Source of the DNA: Leptospira wolbachii serovar Codice str. CDC
Lineage (GTDB): Bacteria; Spirochaetota; Leptospiria; Leptospirales; Leptospiraceae
Direction of reading: 5' to 3'
Length of the DNA stretch: 64,000 bases
Assembly (NCBI RefSeq): GCF_000332515.2
Contig: NZ_AOGZ02000014.1
Coordinates: forward strand, 248,001 to 312,000
Positions 20,088 to 28,334 of this stretch are shown here, piece after piece (within the stretch, counting starts at the first letter, position 1; every line of letters starts with the position of its first letter). The notes beneath the pieces were generated by a model. That model searched no databases. It saw only the letters and a program-made list of their open reading frames with translations, and was not told the DNA's origin. The position numbers and the translations under genes were made by a program.

Positions 20088-20287
20088 GGACTATAACCTA
20101 ACCTATCTATTATGATAAATTGTATTAGCATATCAGCATTTGCATTAATCGAATAAATATTTACATTAGAAGGATAAGCTATAAATGCATACTTATATTT
20201 TCTCTCACCAACACCGTAGCCAAAAGTTCCTGCTCTCTTATCTGCCTTATTCTCTGATTCCAATTCTCCAGCTCCATAATTTAACAA
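20084..20287 (-). pseudogene. Orphan Rhs C-terminal tip fragment
   Basis: 67 residues homologous to the last 60 of the long Rhs protein at 28331-30742 (ELESENGADKGAGAFGYG) and to the orphan at 27753. It keeps the Glu-x-x-Ala-Asp block and ends in RLGYSP, but the YD repeats, the Rhs core and the HExxH motif are absent. Its opening NYGAG matches the remnant at about 36.1 kb rather than the long gene, so it may be a chimera. It cannot be exported as a toxin alone; it could serve as a donor for recombination. Confidence 0.7.
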
Positions 20288-20511
20288 CGCTCATGTTGCT
20301 CTTCTGCCTTACCATTTCTAAAGGGATTCTAATGGCTTACGACATACCTTACCTGGACCATCTATTGTTATTCAAAAAGGTGTAGTCTCGCAAAAAGTCT
20401 GCCAACGTTATAACCTTGGCTAATGCCTTCCACTCCATTCTTTTGCATCACTGACACATACATGATAGGTTAGCAAATTCAATGTAGACCTTCCGAAACT
20501 TTGATTTTTTC

Positions 20512-20982
20512 TTAAGTTTTTTTAACTTTTATAACAAAATTTAAATGATACCGATAGTATCTAAAAAATCCACCGGGGACAAACTCATTCAAAAGATCGA
20601 ACAAATTATTAGACTTATATGAAATATTACCTATTTCGATATGAAGCGATTCATCATCATTTAATGGAATATTTTGGATATCTTCTTTTAATATTTGCTC
20701 TATATTTCCATTATCATAAGTTCCCAATAATCTACCAAAGTAAAATGATAAGAAAAAGTATTCAGAGACAAAGACAGCTCTTTCCTTGATTATATCTCCA
20801 TCTTTCGACATTTTAGCGCTTATTACAATTCTACCGATTTTTCCTTTGCATTCGCACTCTTCCAGTGGTTGATAGAATGTTGTCCCTTTCATTAACACCG
20901 GATGGAGATCATAACTTACACAATTAAATAGAGAGAATAGAAAAAAGATATAGGATAAACTTCTAAATCGGATCATCTTCAT
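20512..20982 (-). CDS. Lipoprotein of unknown function
   Basis: 156 residues with a hydrophobic signal and lipobox (LFNC, about 18-21), then ECECKGKIGRIVISAK with a CxC pair. The ATG follows the upstream lipoprotein stop with no gap; a second in-frame ATG lies two codons later. Its small size, lipobox and end-to-end layout resemble the immunity candidates nearby, but no Rhs tip is visible directly upstream. No family recognised. Confidence 0.7.
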   Translation of the reverse strand: MKMIRFRSLSYIFFLFSLFNCVSYDLHPVLMKGTTFYQPLEECECKGKIGRIVISAKMSKDGDIIKERAVFVSEYFFLSFYFGRLLGTYDNGNIEQILKEDIQNIPLNDDESLHIEIGNISYKSNNLFDLLNEFVPGGFFRYYRYHLNFVIKVKKT

Positions 20983-21396
20983 TTAGAAAACTTCTCCTGT
21001 CACATAATAGCTTTTGTTAGTAAAACCTAAAGGATAACCAACATAAATCCAAAGACCAGACGTAAACAATCCCAAGGGATTGGGTAAAACACTGAAAGTA
21101 AACCATGATTTATTATAAATTCGGACTTTTAACTTTTTTAATCCTTTCGCACCAGGATACTTTTTTAGTTCTTTTTCAATACCCTCCTGAATGGTTTGGT
21201 TGGAGGAAAAACCATAACTAAACCAGTAGAAGTTAGTTTGATCTAATTCAAAATCAGTGATTTTATTGTTATTCAGGTCGGAAAAATAAAAATCGTAATT
21301 CGAATTTTCAATTTTCATTTCCAATGAATTGCAACTAAAACCTATAAAAAGAATAGAAAGAACCAATAACATTCTGCAAAAATGCTTCATTTGCAT
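20983..21396 (-). CDS. Lipoprotein of unknown function
   Basis: 137 residues: lipoprotein signal ending GFSC, then a beta-rich domain with a hydrophobic patch near the C-terminus (LGLFTSGLWIYVGYPLGF). I start at the ATG at 21396 because GAGG lies six bases upstream; a GTG at 21408 is possible. Pairs with the lipoprotein that follows immediately. A copy of the dispersed element lies 38 bases upstream, as at other cassette starts. Confidence 0.7.
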   Translation of the reverse strand: MQMKHFCRMLLVLSILFIGFSCNSLEMKIENSNYDFYFSDLNNNKITDFELDQTNFYWFSYGFSSNQTIQEGIEKELKKYPGAKGLKKLKVRIYNKSWFTFSVLPNPLGLFTSGLWIYVGYPLGFTNKSYYVTGEVF

Positions 21397-21433
21397 GTTT
21401 AACCTCACCTGTCAATCGCTACCAGCAAACGTT

Positions 21434-21571
21434 CCTAGTCCCGAATATTGAACCAATTCAATAACATCACTACCGTTTGGCGATCACTTTTCAGCTGTTC
21501 GTCGGATTTGGCGACTCAGGGATTCCTGCGTTCTCTGACATCCTTCCGAGAACGCCAGTCGTATCCTTCTC
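21434..21571 (+). repeat. 140-bp dispersed element, diverged copy (138 bases)
   Basis: Begins TAGTCCCGAATATTGAA, against GAGTCCCGAACATGGAA in the better copies. It contains ACCGTTTGGCGATCACTTTT and ends GTCGTATCCTTCTC. The middle third has changed most, including the stem region. Same orientation as the other island copies. Confidence 0.75.
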
Positions 21572-21694
21572 ACTTGGGGGGATATATTCGTAAATTTGCA
21601 CCAATGAGAGCCACTTTCCGGCTTTCCAGCATTTACAACGTTAGCCTGGAGGAATCAAAATACACTAAGCATAATTTTTATAAATTAAAAATCC

Positions 21695-22873
21695 TTACAG
21701 TTGGCTATGCAACAAAGAAAAGTTCCCAGTAGAATTTGCTTCACAACTACGAATTTGACCAAATTTGTTTTCACCGCCACATGCTATAATTGAATTTCCG
21801 ATTTGTTCGAAAACAAACAGTGCCCTTGAAGTAATAAAGCTATAAGGCTCCTTAGTAAGCACTCCTGCATTAGAAACTTTATAGCAATCCTTTGGCTCAG
21901 TATAAATATTATTTTCTAGCCGACCACCTCCGCAAATGAGAACGTCGGTGCCTACCTTTACAGCTCCTTGTGCAGAACGAGACTCAGCCATATTCCCGAT
22001 GACAGAAAAGTTTCCTGTCCCAAAATCAAAAACTTCCAATGATTTCGAATAAAAATAATTACCATTCATATCAAAGGAATAACCTCCTGAAAATACGACA
22101 CGATTATTATCTAATAGGTTTGCCGTATGATTGGAACGAGCTACTGACATCTGCTGTCCAACTAACGTGAAGGTATTAGTGTTAGGATCAAAAAGTTCTG
22201 CCGATGACAAAGTTTCATTTGCACCATCACCACCAACAATCAATACGTTTCCATTATTCAAAAGTGTTGCCGAATGTCTTCTTCGCGAAAAGTTCATATC
22301 ATTTATTAGCTGAAATGAATTTGAACTTGGATTAAAAATCTCTGCTGACTTTAACTTTTCAGATTGTTTTCCAAAACCACCTGTAATCAAAACCCTACCA
22401 TCATTTAAAACAGTGGCAGTATGATAGGTTCTAGGAATATTCAATGACGAGACCGTCGTAAAAGAGTTATTTGCAGGATCGTATATTTCTGAATCAGAAA
22501 GAATGAATCTACCATCATACCCCCCAATGATCAATATCTTACCATTCTTTAAAGTGACTACTTCATGTTGGTGCCTTGGTTTGTTCATCGAACCTAAATA
22601 GGTAATTTGATTTTCTGTCAATTTGTAAACATTTGACAAAGAATATGATCTCTGACTATTCCCACCAAACAATAACACTTCAGTTGCTGAGTATTTAGCT
22701 GATCTTTGCTGCTTTATACCAAAGGGAGAAAAAAAATCATAAATTAGAAATAGACCTAATAGCTGTTTTTCCCTATCAGATTTTTTATCTTTATCAAAAT
22801 CCTTAATTAAAATGCATTGGCTAAAAATTAGAATACACAAAAGACTTAAAATAAAATTCCTAGATATTTTCAT
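21695..22873 (-). CDS. Kelch-repeat beta-propeller lipoprotein
   Basis: 392 residues. The signal peptide ends FSQC (lipobox about 17-20). Five or six Kelch repeats follow, each with a paired glycine and a YHTATVLNDGRVLITGG-type core: HEVVTLKNGKILIIGG, HTATVLNDGRVLITGG, HSATLLNNGNVLIVGG, HTANLLDNNRVVFSGG. Such propellers bind proteins or sugars at the cell surface. It is the only clearly non-Rhs protein over 200 residues in the island and is bracketed by element copies at 21434 and 23003, so it appears to be passenger cargo. Confidence 0.88.
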   Translation of the reverse strand: MKISRNFILSLLCILIFSQCILIKDFDKDKKSDREKQLLGLFLIYDFFSPFGIKQQRSAKYSATEVLLFGGNSQRSYSLSNVYKLTENQITYLGSMNKPRHQHEVVTLKNGKILIIGGYDGRFILSDSEIYDPANNSFTTVSSLNIPRTYHTATVLNDGRVLITGGFGKQSEKLKSAEIFNPSSNSFQLINDMNFSRRRHSATLLNNGNVLIVGGDGANETLSSAELFDPNTNTFTLVGQQMSVARSNHTANLLDNNRVVFSGGYSFDMNGNYFYSKSLEVFDFGTGNFSVIGNMAESRSAQGAVKVGTDVLICGGGRLENNIYTEPKDCYKVSNAGVLTKEPYSFITSRALFVFEQIGNSIIACGGENKFGQIRSCEANSTGNFSLLHSQL

Positions 22874-23002
22874 ATATTATCCCTTATCTCACTTATGACA
22901 CCAAGACTACCAAAGGAATCAAAACTTAGTATATTTGGTTCCATCTCTCTTGGTTTCTGTCATACAAGTTTGGTATGAAAAAAAGCGTATTTATCCGACT
23001 AT

Positions 23003-23100
23003 ATATGGCGATCACTTTTTCCGTGTTTGTCGGGGTCAGGCTACTTTTGGGTCCTGAGTTCGCTCCCGTCCTTCTGACCAAGCCCGTCGTATCCTTCTCG
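23003..23100 (+). repeat. 140-bp dispersed element, 3' portion only
   Basis: About 98 bases from ATGGCGATCACTTTTTCC to TCCTTCTCG. The GGGCGAGTCCCGAAC head is missing; the preceding sequence is unrelated. The stem GTCCTTCTGAC carries one mismatch against GTCCTTCGGAC. Confidence 0.85.
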
Positions 23101-23193
23101 TTTTTTTTGGGGATGGTTGCTTGGCACATTAAATGTTCATACTTTTTTATAGCTAAATTTCACTCGTCTCTATTTTTTTTGAGGCGTATCTTA

Positions 23194-23757
23194 TTAATTT
23201 CGTAAGACACAAGGGATGAATTCACAATATGGCAGAATAGCCACCCCTTCCCCTGCACTTAATTTGCTAAAATTAACTGATAGAATTTGGTTAGGTATAA
23301 TATTTACTTCCTTTGTATAAATAACGTAGCCTTCGTATTTCTTATTTTCTTCAAGAATCAAAAATCGCAATTTGCTTTTTCCAACAGGTATTTGAACCAT
23401 ATATTCGTAGTTATATAAAAACTCATTACTGGGAACGCTAGAATTAAAATATAACTTCGATGTTTGAAAAATATAAGAATCAGCCGGATAACATTTGTAA
23501 TCATATAACCATTTATGACCATCTGGATTAATTGACTGGTAATTCGGAATAAAAAAATATTCTCCTTTTTGATCGTATATTTGTATAAATAATTTATACA
23601 TTCCTTGCTTTCCCGAAAGTATATTTATTTCTTCTACAGATTTAGGAAAAATAAACTTGATGTATGTATTTTCCGATTTTTTAACTTTAACAAGAGTATA
23701 TTCCATTAAGCAGGAATTAAGAGTAATCATAGAAAAAATAGCCAATAGGAATTTCAT
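23194..23757 (-). CDS. Lipoprotein, candidate immunity protein of a decayed Rhs cassette
   Basis: 187 residues with lipobox LNSC at about 13-16. I place the start at the ATG at 23757, not the earlier in-frame one at 23775, because it forms the ATGA overlap with the end of the tip remnant upstream that is typical of this array. The mature part is predicted beta-rich with three further cysteines near the C-terminus. No homologue recognised. Confidence 0.75.
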   Translation of the reverse strand: MKFLLAIFSMITLNSCLMEYTLVKVKKSENTYIKFIFPKSVEEINILSGKQGMYKLFIQIYDQKGEYFFIPNYQSINPDGHKWLYDYKCYPADSYIFQTSKLYFNSSVPSNEFLYNYEYMVQIPVGKSKLRFLILEENKKYEGYVIYTKEVNIIPNQILSVNFSKLSAGEGVAILPYCEFIPCVLRN

Positions 23758-24064
23758 TTTCTTAGCCGATAACATTGAATTATATGTTCGCCTGACACCA
23801 TTATAATATGCATATCCTAAACCAAATGGGATTGTCCATGCAAGTCCTTGTGTTCTTGTTACAATTCCACCGAATATACCTAGATTTACTGTCTTTAATC
23901 ATTCGAGGCTGCACCGTAAATAATTGATTCTAAAGTGATCGCATCCCCAAGTTGTTCTGGCAAAAAATGAATAGGAGCACCGACAACTCTAAAACCACAC
24001 TTATCAACCAATTTCATCGGATTCCTTTCCACTAACACGTTGCGGGTCGTAGGTTCTTTCTTTT
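23754..24064 (-). pseudogene. Rhs remnant with tip, broken by frameshifts
   Basis: Directly after the element head the minus strand reads TRPKERTYD, matching the first residues of the long Rhs gene, then jumps to VERNPMKLVDKCG, equivalent to VEGNPLKWADKTG at the end of the Rhs core in other cassettes. A short tip follows (about 23780-23990), needing at least two frame changes to reach the stop at 23754. Most of the core is deleted. It shows that both the start and the core-tip junction of the long gene once stood here. Confidence 0.65.
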
Positions 24065-24204
24065 GGGCGAGTCCCGAACATGGAACTAAGTCTACAACAT
24101 ATCTAACGTTTGGCGATCACTTTTCCCGTGTTCGTCGGGATCAGGCTACTTTGGGGTCCGCGTTCGCTCCCGTCCTTCGGACCAAGCCCGTCGTATCCTT
24201 CTCG
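24065..24204 (+). repeat. 140-bp dispersed element, full copy
   Basis: Runs from GGGCGAGTCCCGAAC to CCTTCTCG, 140 bases. Self-complementary blocks include CCCG/CGGG around TGTTCGT, GTCC-TTC-GGAC, and an outer GGTCCG/CGGACC pair. On the minus strand it stands immediately before the Rhs remnant at 23754-24064. On its right it joins an IS481-type transposase fragment. Confidence 0.92.
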
Positions 24205-24425
24205 CTGGATGGACGAATTGCTACGAAATGGTTGATGAGATGGAAAAAGATTTTCAGGATTATCTCAAGTTCTATTTCAGCAAAGAAATCTCACTAGGAA
24301 GGAATAGGAATGGCAGAACTCCCTATCAATTTTTCCTCGATGGATTCCTGGAATTAGAAAAGGAAGAAGATCAACAATCTAAAATAAGTTAGAGGAATAT
24401 GTAAGGCGAATACGATATCTGTACA
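24205..24425 (+). mobile_element. IS481-type transposase 3' fragment and right end
   Basis: From 24216 to the TAG at 24392 the plus strand reads NCYEMVDEMEKDFQ ... KEISLGRNRNGRTPYQFF, the C-terminal signature of IS481-family transposases (normally RPHQGxxMNGRTPYQ). The final ATATCTGTACA is shared with two other fragments (27440 and 33513) and is probably the terminal repeat. The catalytic domain is missing, so it cannot move by itself. Confidence 0.8.
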
Positions 24426-24441
24426 TACAATCATTGAAAAG

Positions 24442-24703
24442 TTAGAACACATCTACAATATCCCAATTACGCTCTTGCCTGCATTTTTTATCCTGGATGC
24501 TTCCTAGTAAACAACTTGTAACAGAGAGATTTCGAATTTTTTCCCGCTCTGCATCATCCTCTGCTGCACCATAGCCAACTACAATGCTATCGCAAAATGA
24601 TTTATAATCGGGCACTAAGTTCTCATAGCATTTATCCCTACTAGACTGACAACTTACAAAGATCAAAGATCAAAGATAATAAAACTAACAATTTTCTTTT
24701 CAT
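24442..24703 (-). pseudogene. Small lipoprotein with signal peptide broken by a 7-bp duplication
   Basis: The ATG at 24703 opens MKRKLLVLLSLIF, then GATCTTT occurs twice in tandem (24660s). Removing one copy restores SLIFVSCQSSRDKC, a normal lipobox, and a continuous frame to 24442 of about 85 residues with five cysteines. With both copies the frame stops early. It follows an Rhs tip pseudogene, so it is the immunity candidate of that cassette. A 7-bp slip could also be a reversible switch. Confidence 0.7.
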
Positions 24704-25449
24704 ATAAAAATTTCCACTTCCTAAAATTAGTAAAATTTTTCGTTCTTCCTACTAGATCTCCAAGATTTAAACGCTCTCCAAAATTTGGTAATCTATTGGC
24801 ATCTATTTTATAACGACCGTCACGAACAAATTTTGCTAATCTCTCAACTTGCTGAACACGTATAGAAACTACTATATCGGTAGTAAACAAAGCAGTACCT
24901 AAGCCTAATACAGCTAAATGTCCCATTGATGTATAGTAGGTATTATTCCTGCGCAAAGATCTCTTGCATTTAATTTACCTGCCTTACATCTTCCACCTAT
25001 TGCATGGAACTCTCGCTTATAAATAGTCGGATAATAATTTGTAGAAAACCTACTTGACCATGATTCTTAATCCAATTAGTATCCGCATTGATATTCTGAT
25101 TCAATCCATGGAAAAACCCAGGATCATCTGAATCATGTTCCCTTGACGCTTTATCTATGGGGGTCACTGCTCGTTTTGGTCCTTTCTCTAAATAATATTT
25201 TGCTAAAATGGCTGTTTTTGCACCATCCGATAAACCAGCCGCATTGTAATACCTAGCTTTGTAGTAACACAACCCGCTTTCCTGATCTTTCTCTTGTCCC
25301 GTATATTTGAATTTAGTAATGTCTGGTCCGTACGAGTCCGTTCGGAATATCTCCCCATACGGTTTATACGTGATATGACTTTTACCACCTCTCTCCCCAC
25401 CAGCAAGAACATTTCCATGCCCATCGGTAATCATGGTGATACTTCCCAA
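24663..25449 (-). pseudogene. Rhs core with phospholipase A2-like tip, frameshifted
   Basis: Starts inside the Rhs core ([13 protein letters not shown]), with the upstream HPD replaced by unrelated bases. It continues through [12 protein letters not shown] and [12 protein letters not shown]. It then enters a tip, [24 protein letters not shown], whose REHD with preceding Asp resembles the catalytic His-Asp of compact (viral VP1-like) phospholipase A2 domains. After NHGQV a -1 shift at about 25055 leads to [15 protein letters not shown]; another shift near 24960 leads to a hydrophobic tail. At least two frameshifts make it inactive as it stands. Confidence 0.7.
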
Positions 25450-25501
25450 ATGATTGCGTTTGAATTAATGTGCGTACAAAAAAATTACGTCATCTATATA
25501 A

Positions 25502-26083
25502 TTACTTTCGAGTAGGTTCGCAAAAAGATGTTTGCCCAGGCTTTAAAGAAGAAAAATAAAGACCTACAATTTTTTGAGCAACTTCTCCCGCTTGGTTACT
25601 ATTCATATAGTTTGGTGGATTCCGGTCTGATAAGCCAAAATGATATTCCTTGAATTCGAGAGGGATTTTCAATATTGTACGATAAGGGCAGTTTCGCTCC
25701 TCAATAGAAATTGAAAGTTCGTATTTATTATGTATGTAGTCGGGTGATATAAATAAAGTAAATCCTCTAAGAAGAGCGAAAAAGATGCCCGAGAATCCAG
25801 GGGGTATTCCTTTCATCGTAATTTCGATTTTTGACTCATAATCTTCTTTAAAATAATCGACTCGTCGAAACGAATTCGTTTTTCTAATATCTGACACAAT
25901 TTTTGATCCAAATGAATATTGTTCTAAATAATATTCGTAAATTGGTTCAGATTCTTGATCTAATTTAAAAAAAATTGAGACATCAATATTTAATTTTTGA
26001 TTAATACTTTTATTGAAGTTCGTTTTCGTATAACTATTACAACCGAAAATCATAGTTAGAAAAAAAAGTTTTAAAAGTTTCAT
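25502..26083 (-). CDS. Lipoprotein of unknown function, second in a coupled pair
   Basis: 193 residues with lipobox FGC at about 13-15 and a hydrophobic stretch in the middle (FSGIFFALLRGFTLFI). Its ATG overlaps the stop of the lipoprotein upstream (ATGA at 26080-26083), so an Rhs fragment and two lipoproteins form one coupled string. No known family. It may be a second immunity protein or a subunit of the first. Confidence 0.72.
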   Translation of the reverse strand: MKLLKLFFLTMIFGCNSYTKTNFNKSINQKLNIDVSIFFKLDQESEPIYEYYLEQYSFGSKIVSDIRKTNSFRRVDYFKEDYESKIEITMKGIPPGFSGIFFALLRGFTLFISPDYIHNKYELSISIEERNCPYRTILKIPLEFKEYHFGLSDRNPPNYMNSNQAGEVAQKIVGLYFSSLKPGQTSFCEPTRK

Positions 26084-26649
26084 AAATTGATTAACTCGTC
26101 AATAATCGCATTTGTTAAAATATTCCTAATTTGAGAATAAACATTTTTTTCTCTCGGCATATTCCTTTCAAACATATTCGCATTAATGTAACCAACGCTT
26201 TTAATTTCTCTTATTATTGTCTTCCCTTTTTTCTCAATTATCATTCGACCATTGGTCATATAATGATAGTCTGTTGATTTCCATGGAGTATGCTCTATGA
26301 ATGGAAAAAAAATATAAAGAAAGAAAAAAATTACAGGCTTTCTAATAAATCGAAATCTCTCATATACAATCGTTACATTATACGTTTCTTTTGATTTTGA
26401 TTTTTTACACTTTTTCACAAAGAATTGATTGAGCGAATATCTTATCTCGTTTCCTATCAAATCCTTTAAATCCTCTGAATAAAAGGGGTCTTCAATGTTT
26501 ATTGAAGTGAATATGTAAGAGTTTTGAAATTCCTCACATACTTTTATATTCTCTAAATTCTCGACTAGAGGAGGAAGTAAAATATTCTCATCGATAGCAC
26601 AATTCGTATGCAAAAAAAATAATAAAAATAGAAATTTCTGCTTTCTCAT
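26080..26649 (-). CDS. Lipoprotein, candidate immunity protein of the membrane-tip Rhs fragment
   Basis: About 189 residues with signal and lipobox HTNC (about 14-17). A middle hydrophobic segment (KPVIFFFLYIFFPFI) could be a membrane-associated hairpin. I start at the ATG at 26649, which overlaps the stop of the Rhs fragment (ATGA), rather than an upstream in-frame start at 26676. Family not recognised. Confidence 0.75.
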   Translation of the reverse strand: MRKQKFLFLLFFLHTNCAIDENILLPPLVENLENIKVCEEFQNSYIFTSINIEDPFYSEDLKDLIGNEIRYSLNQFFVKKCKKSKSKETYNVTIVYERFRFIRKPVIFFFLYIFFPFIEHTPWKSTDYHYMTNGRMIIEKKGKTIIREIKSVGYINANMFERNMPREKNVYSQIRNILTNAIIDELINL

Positions 26650-27068
26650 GGTTCTTCGTTCGGTACAGCATAACACAATTTTGAGTCGAAAGTAATTTCA
26701 CCTTTCCACTTTTGAAAACTTCCATCTCCTTCTGCACCACATGTATAAAGTAAATCTTTCAATGTCAATTTTCCTTTCTTTTTTATAGTTTCACCTGAAA
26801 CACCTCCAATAAGTCCAATTGATGCACCGTAAGCTACCAATTTTGTCGAAGCTGCCTCACTCAATGTATTGAGAAGGCTGGGGTGCGAGGCAGCTCCATA
26901 AGAGAGAATAATAATCCCAATTGCCATCACAGCATTGGCAACATTAATCATACCTTGTGCCCTTTTATACCGTCGAGCCTGATTTCTTCCCTTAAAGTAA
27001 GCATCAATCATTGATTCAGCATCTCCTCGGCTATACTGAGCCACCATATCTCCTTCCGCTCCGATCAC
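26646..27068 (-). CDS. Rhs fragment with hydrophobic tip
   Basis: Opens within the Rhs sequence at VIGAEGDMVAQYSRGDA, identical to residues 273-288 of the long gene. It then departs into a different C-terminus: a basic helix (YFKGRNQARRYKRAQG) and one or two hydrophobic helices (MINVANAVMAIGIIILSYGA, and the VAYGASIGLIGG region), followed by a short cysteine-containing end. A pore-forming tip is one reading; an alternative to the membrane insert of the long gene is another. The GTG start at 27068 is nominal because the 5' end is cut by the element. Confidence 0.65.
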   Translation of the reverse strand: MIGAEGDMVAQYSRGDAESMIDAYFKGRNQARRYKRAQGMINVANAVMAIGIIILSYGAASHPSLLNTLSEAASTKLVAYGASIGLIGGVSGETIKKKGKLTLKDLLYTCGAEGDGSFQKWKGEITFDSKLCYAVPNEEP

Positions 27069-27079
27069 ATAAAGAGTTT

Positions 27080-27219
27080 GGGCGAGTCCCGAACATGGGA
27101 CTAAGTCTACAACATATCTAACGTTTGGCGATCACTTTTCCCGTGTTCGTCGGGATCAGGCTACTTTGGGGTCAGCGTTCGCTCCCGTCCTGCGGACCAA
27201 GCCCGACGTATCCTTCTCG
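27080..27219 (+). repeat. 140-bp dispersed element, full copy
   Basis: GGGCGAGTCCCGAAC through CCTTCTCG, 140 bases, nearly identical to the copy at 24065. The loop of the small stem reads GTCCTGCGGAC instead of GTCCTTCGGAC, so the base pairs are kept while the loop changes. Joined on the left to Rhs codons for TLYVIG and on the right to an IS481-type fragment. Confidence 0.92.
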
Positions 27220-27440
27220 CTGGAAGGACGAATTGCTACGAAATGGTTGATGAGATGGAAAAAGATTTTCAGGTTTATCACAAGTCCTATTGCAACAAAG
27301 AAATCTCACTAGGAAGGAATATGAATGGCAGAACTCCTTATCGAGTTTCCTGCGATGGGTTCCGAGAATTAAAAAAGCAAGAAGATCAATAATCTAAACT
27401 AAGTTAGAGGATTTTGTAAGGAGAATACTGTATCTGTACA
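27220..27440 (+). mobile_element. IS481-type transposase 3' fragment and right end
   Basis: Frame from 27231 to a TAA at 27392 reads NCYEMVDEMEKDFQVYHKS ... NMNGRTPYRVSCDGF, the same C-terminal signature as at 24216. After the stop comes TACTGTATCTGTACA, the presumed insertion sequence end. The first joined bases after the element are the same as in the 24205 copy, so the element plus fragment was copied as a unit. Confidence 0.8.
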
Positions 27441-27513
27441 TAAAAAAGAATTAATCAACTTGTCCAACCTAACAAGAACACACTAAGTTATTAAAAAGGC
27501 AATCTTCTTTTTC

Positions 27514-27765
27514 TCACAATCTAGGCCCTTTATAACTATCAGTGGAAGCATTAGCCAAACAGCGCGAATATGCCAAAAAAATTGACATAGTAAAATTATT
27601 AAATTCTTCAGCAGAATAGTTCTTTGTAACATTTGGTACAATTATAGGTAATTCTTTACCATATATTTCTTTACAATTATCCTTCATTGTCGATTCATTT
27701 GGCCTGCCACATCCTAAAGCAGTGATAAACAAAGAAAAGAAAAATAAATTTTTTATTGTTTCCAC
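27514..27765 (-). CDS. Small lipoprotein, candidate immunity protein (family 1)
   Basis: 83 residues, lipobox ALGC at about 16-19. Very similar to the lipoprotein at 19836 through its whole length (MKDNCKEIYGKELP, FNNFTMSIFLAYSRC, KGPRL). Start is a GTG at 27765 that lies 12 bases inside the end of the upstream tip gene, a deeper overlap than in the other cassettes. With the tip at 27753 it forms a second copy of the 19.8-20.3 kb module. Confidence 0.8.
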   Translation of the reverse strand: METIKNLFFFSLFITALGCGRPNESTMKDNCKEIYGKELPIIVPNVTKNYSAEEFNNFTMSIFLAYSRCLANASTDSYKGPRL

Positions 27766-28028
27766 GGAATATAACCTAACCTACATATTATGATAAATTG
27801 CATTAGCATATCAGCATTTGCATTAATCGAACAAATATTTATATTAGAAGAATATGCTATTAATGCATACTTATATTTTTTCTCACCAACACCGTAACCA
27901 AAAGCCCCTGCTCTTTTATCAGCGCAATTTTCCGATTCTAATTCAGGATAATTTAATAAATTCCTTATAGGGGATGATGCCAGATTTCCCAGATATTTGT
28001 ATTCCCCCCATTCTTTATGTACCACCAT
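27753..28028 (-). pseudogene. Orphan Rhs tip, cut within the metallopeptidase-like motif
   Basis: 91 residues beginning VVHKEWGEYKYLGNLASSPIRN, which aligns with YREWGVHRYMGNLASSPIRN of the long gene just after its HETAH motif. The zincin helix itself is missing, although ELESENCADKRAGAFGYG is kept. The break point is an element copy (28034) only six bases upstream. The C-terminus reads RLGYIPWKQ, extended relative to its relatives by loss of the stop. Confidence 0.75.
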
Positions 28029-28033
28029 TACAC

Positions 28034-28082
28034 TAACGTTTGGCGATCACTTTCCCCGCATTCGTCGGGATAAGGCTACTTC
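28034..28082 (+). repeat. 140-bp dispersed element, 5' half truncated to about 49 bases
   Basis: TAACGTTTGGCGATCAC through GATAAGGCTACTTCAG; the head and the distal stem are missing. It separates the lipoprotein at 28089 from the orphan tip at 27753-28028, exactly at a cassette border. Confidence 0.85.
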
Positions 28083-28088
28083 AGTTGT

Positions 28089-28334
28089 CTAGAGGGTCGG
28101 CGTAAATCGGTTTGAATCTTCCTCTACCTGCATAACGCAAAAATGATAATCAATTGAATTTAACAATAAACCTTCCGTTCTCTCTGCTTCTGTCTGCTGT
28201 TGCTGACCGATTGCTATACCTAAAAATAAATAAGATTCTTTACAAAACTTTTTTCTGTCTTGTTCATAAGTTCCAAAACAACCACAAAAGAAGATAGGCA
28301 GGATAAACATTATTTTTATATTTTTATTCTTCAT
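28089..28334 (-). CDS. Small lipoprotein, candidate immunity protein of the long Rhs gene
   Basis: 81 residues with lipobox FCGC (about 15-18), then an acidic/Gln-rich stretch (AIGQQQQTEAERTEG) and a late cysteine. The ATG overlaps the stop of the long Rhs gene (ATGA, 28331-28334). The N-terminal KFCKES and the length recall the other small lipoproteins, but the sequence differs clearly from family 1 although the tips are related, as would be expected if immunity and tip change together. Confidence 0.78.
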   Translation of the reverse strand: MKNKNIKIMFILPIFFCGCFGTYEQDRKKFCKESYLFLGIAIGQQQQTEAERTEGLLLNSIDYHFCVMQVEEDSNRFTPTL

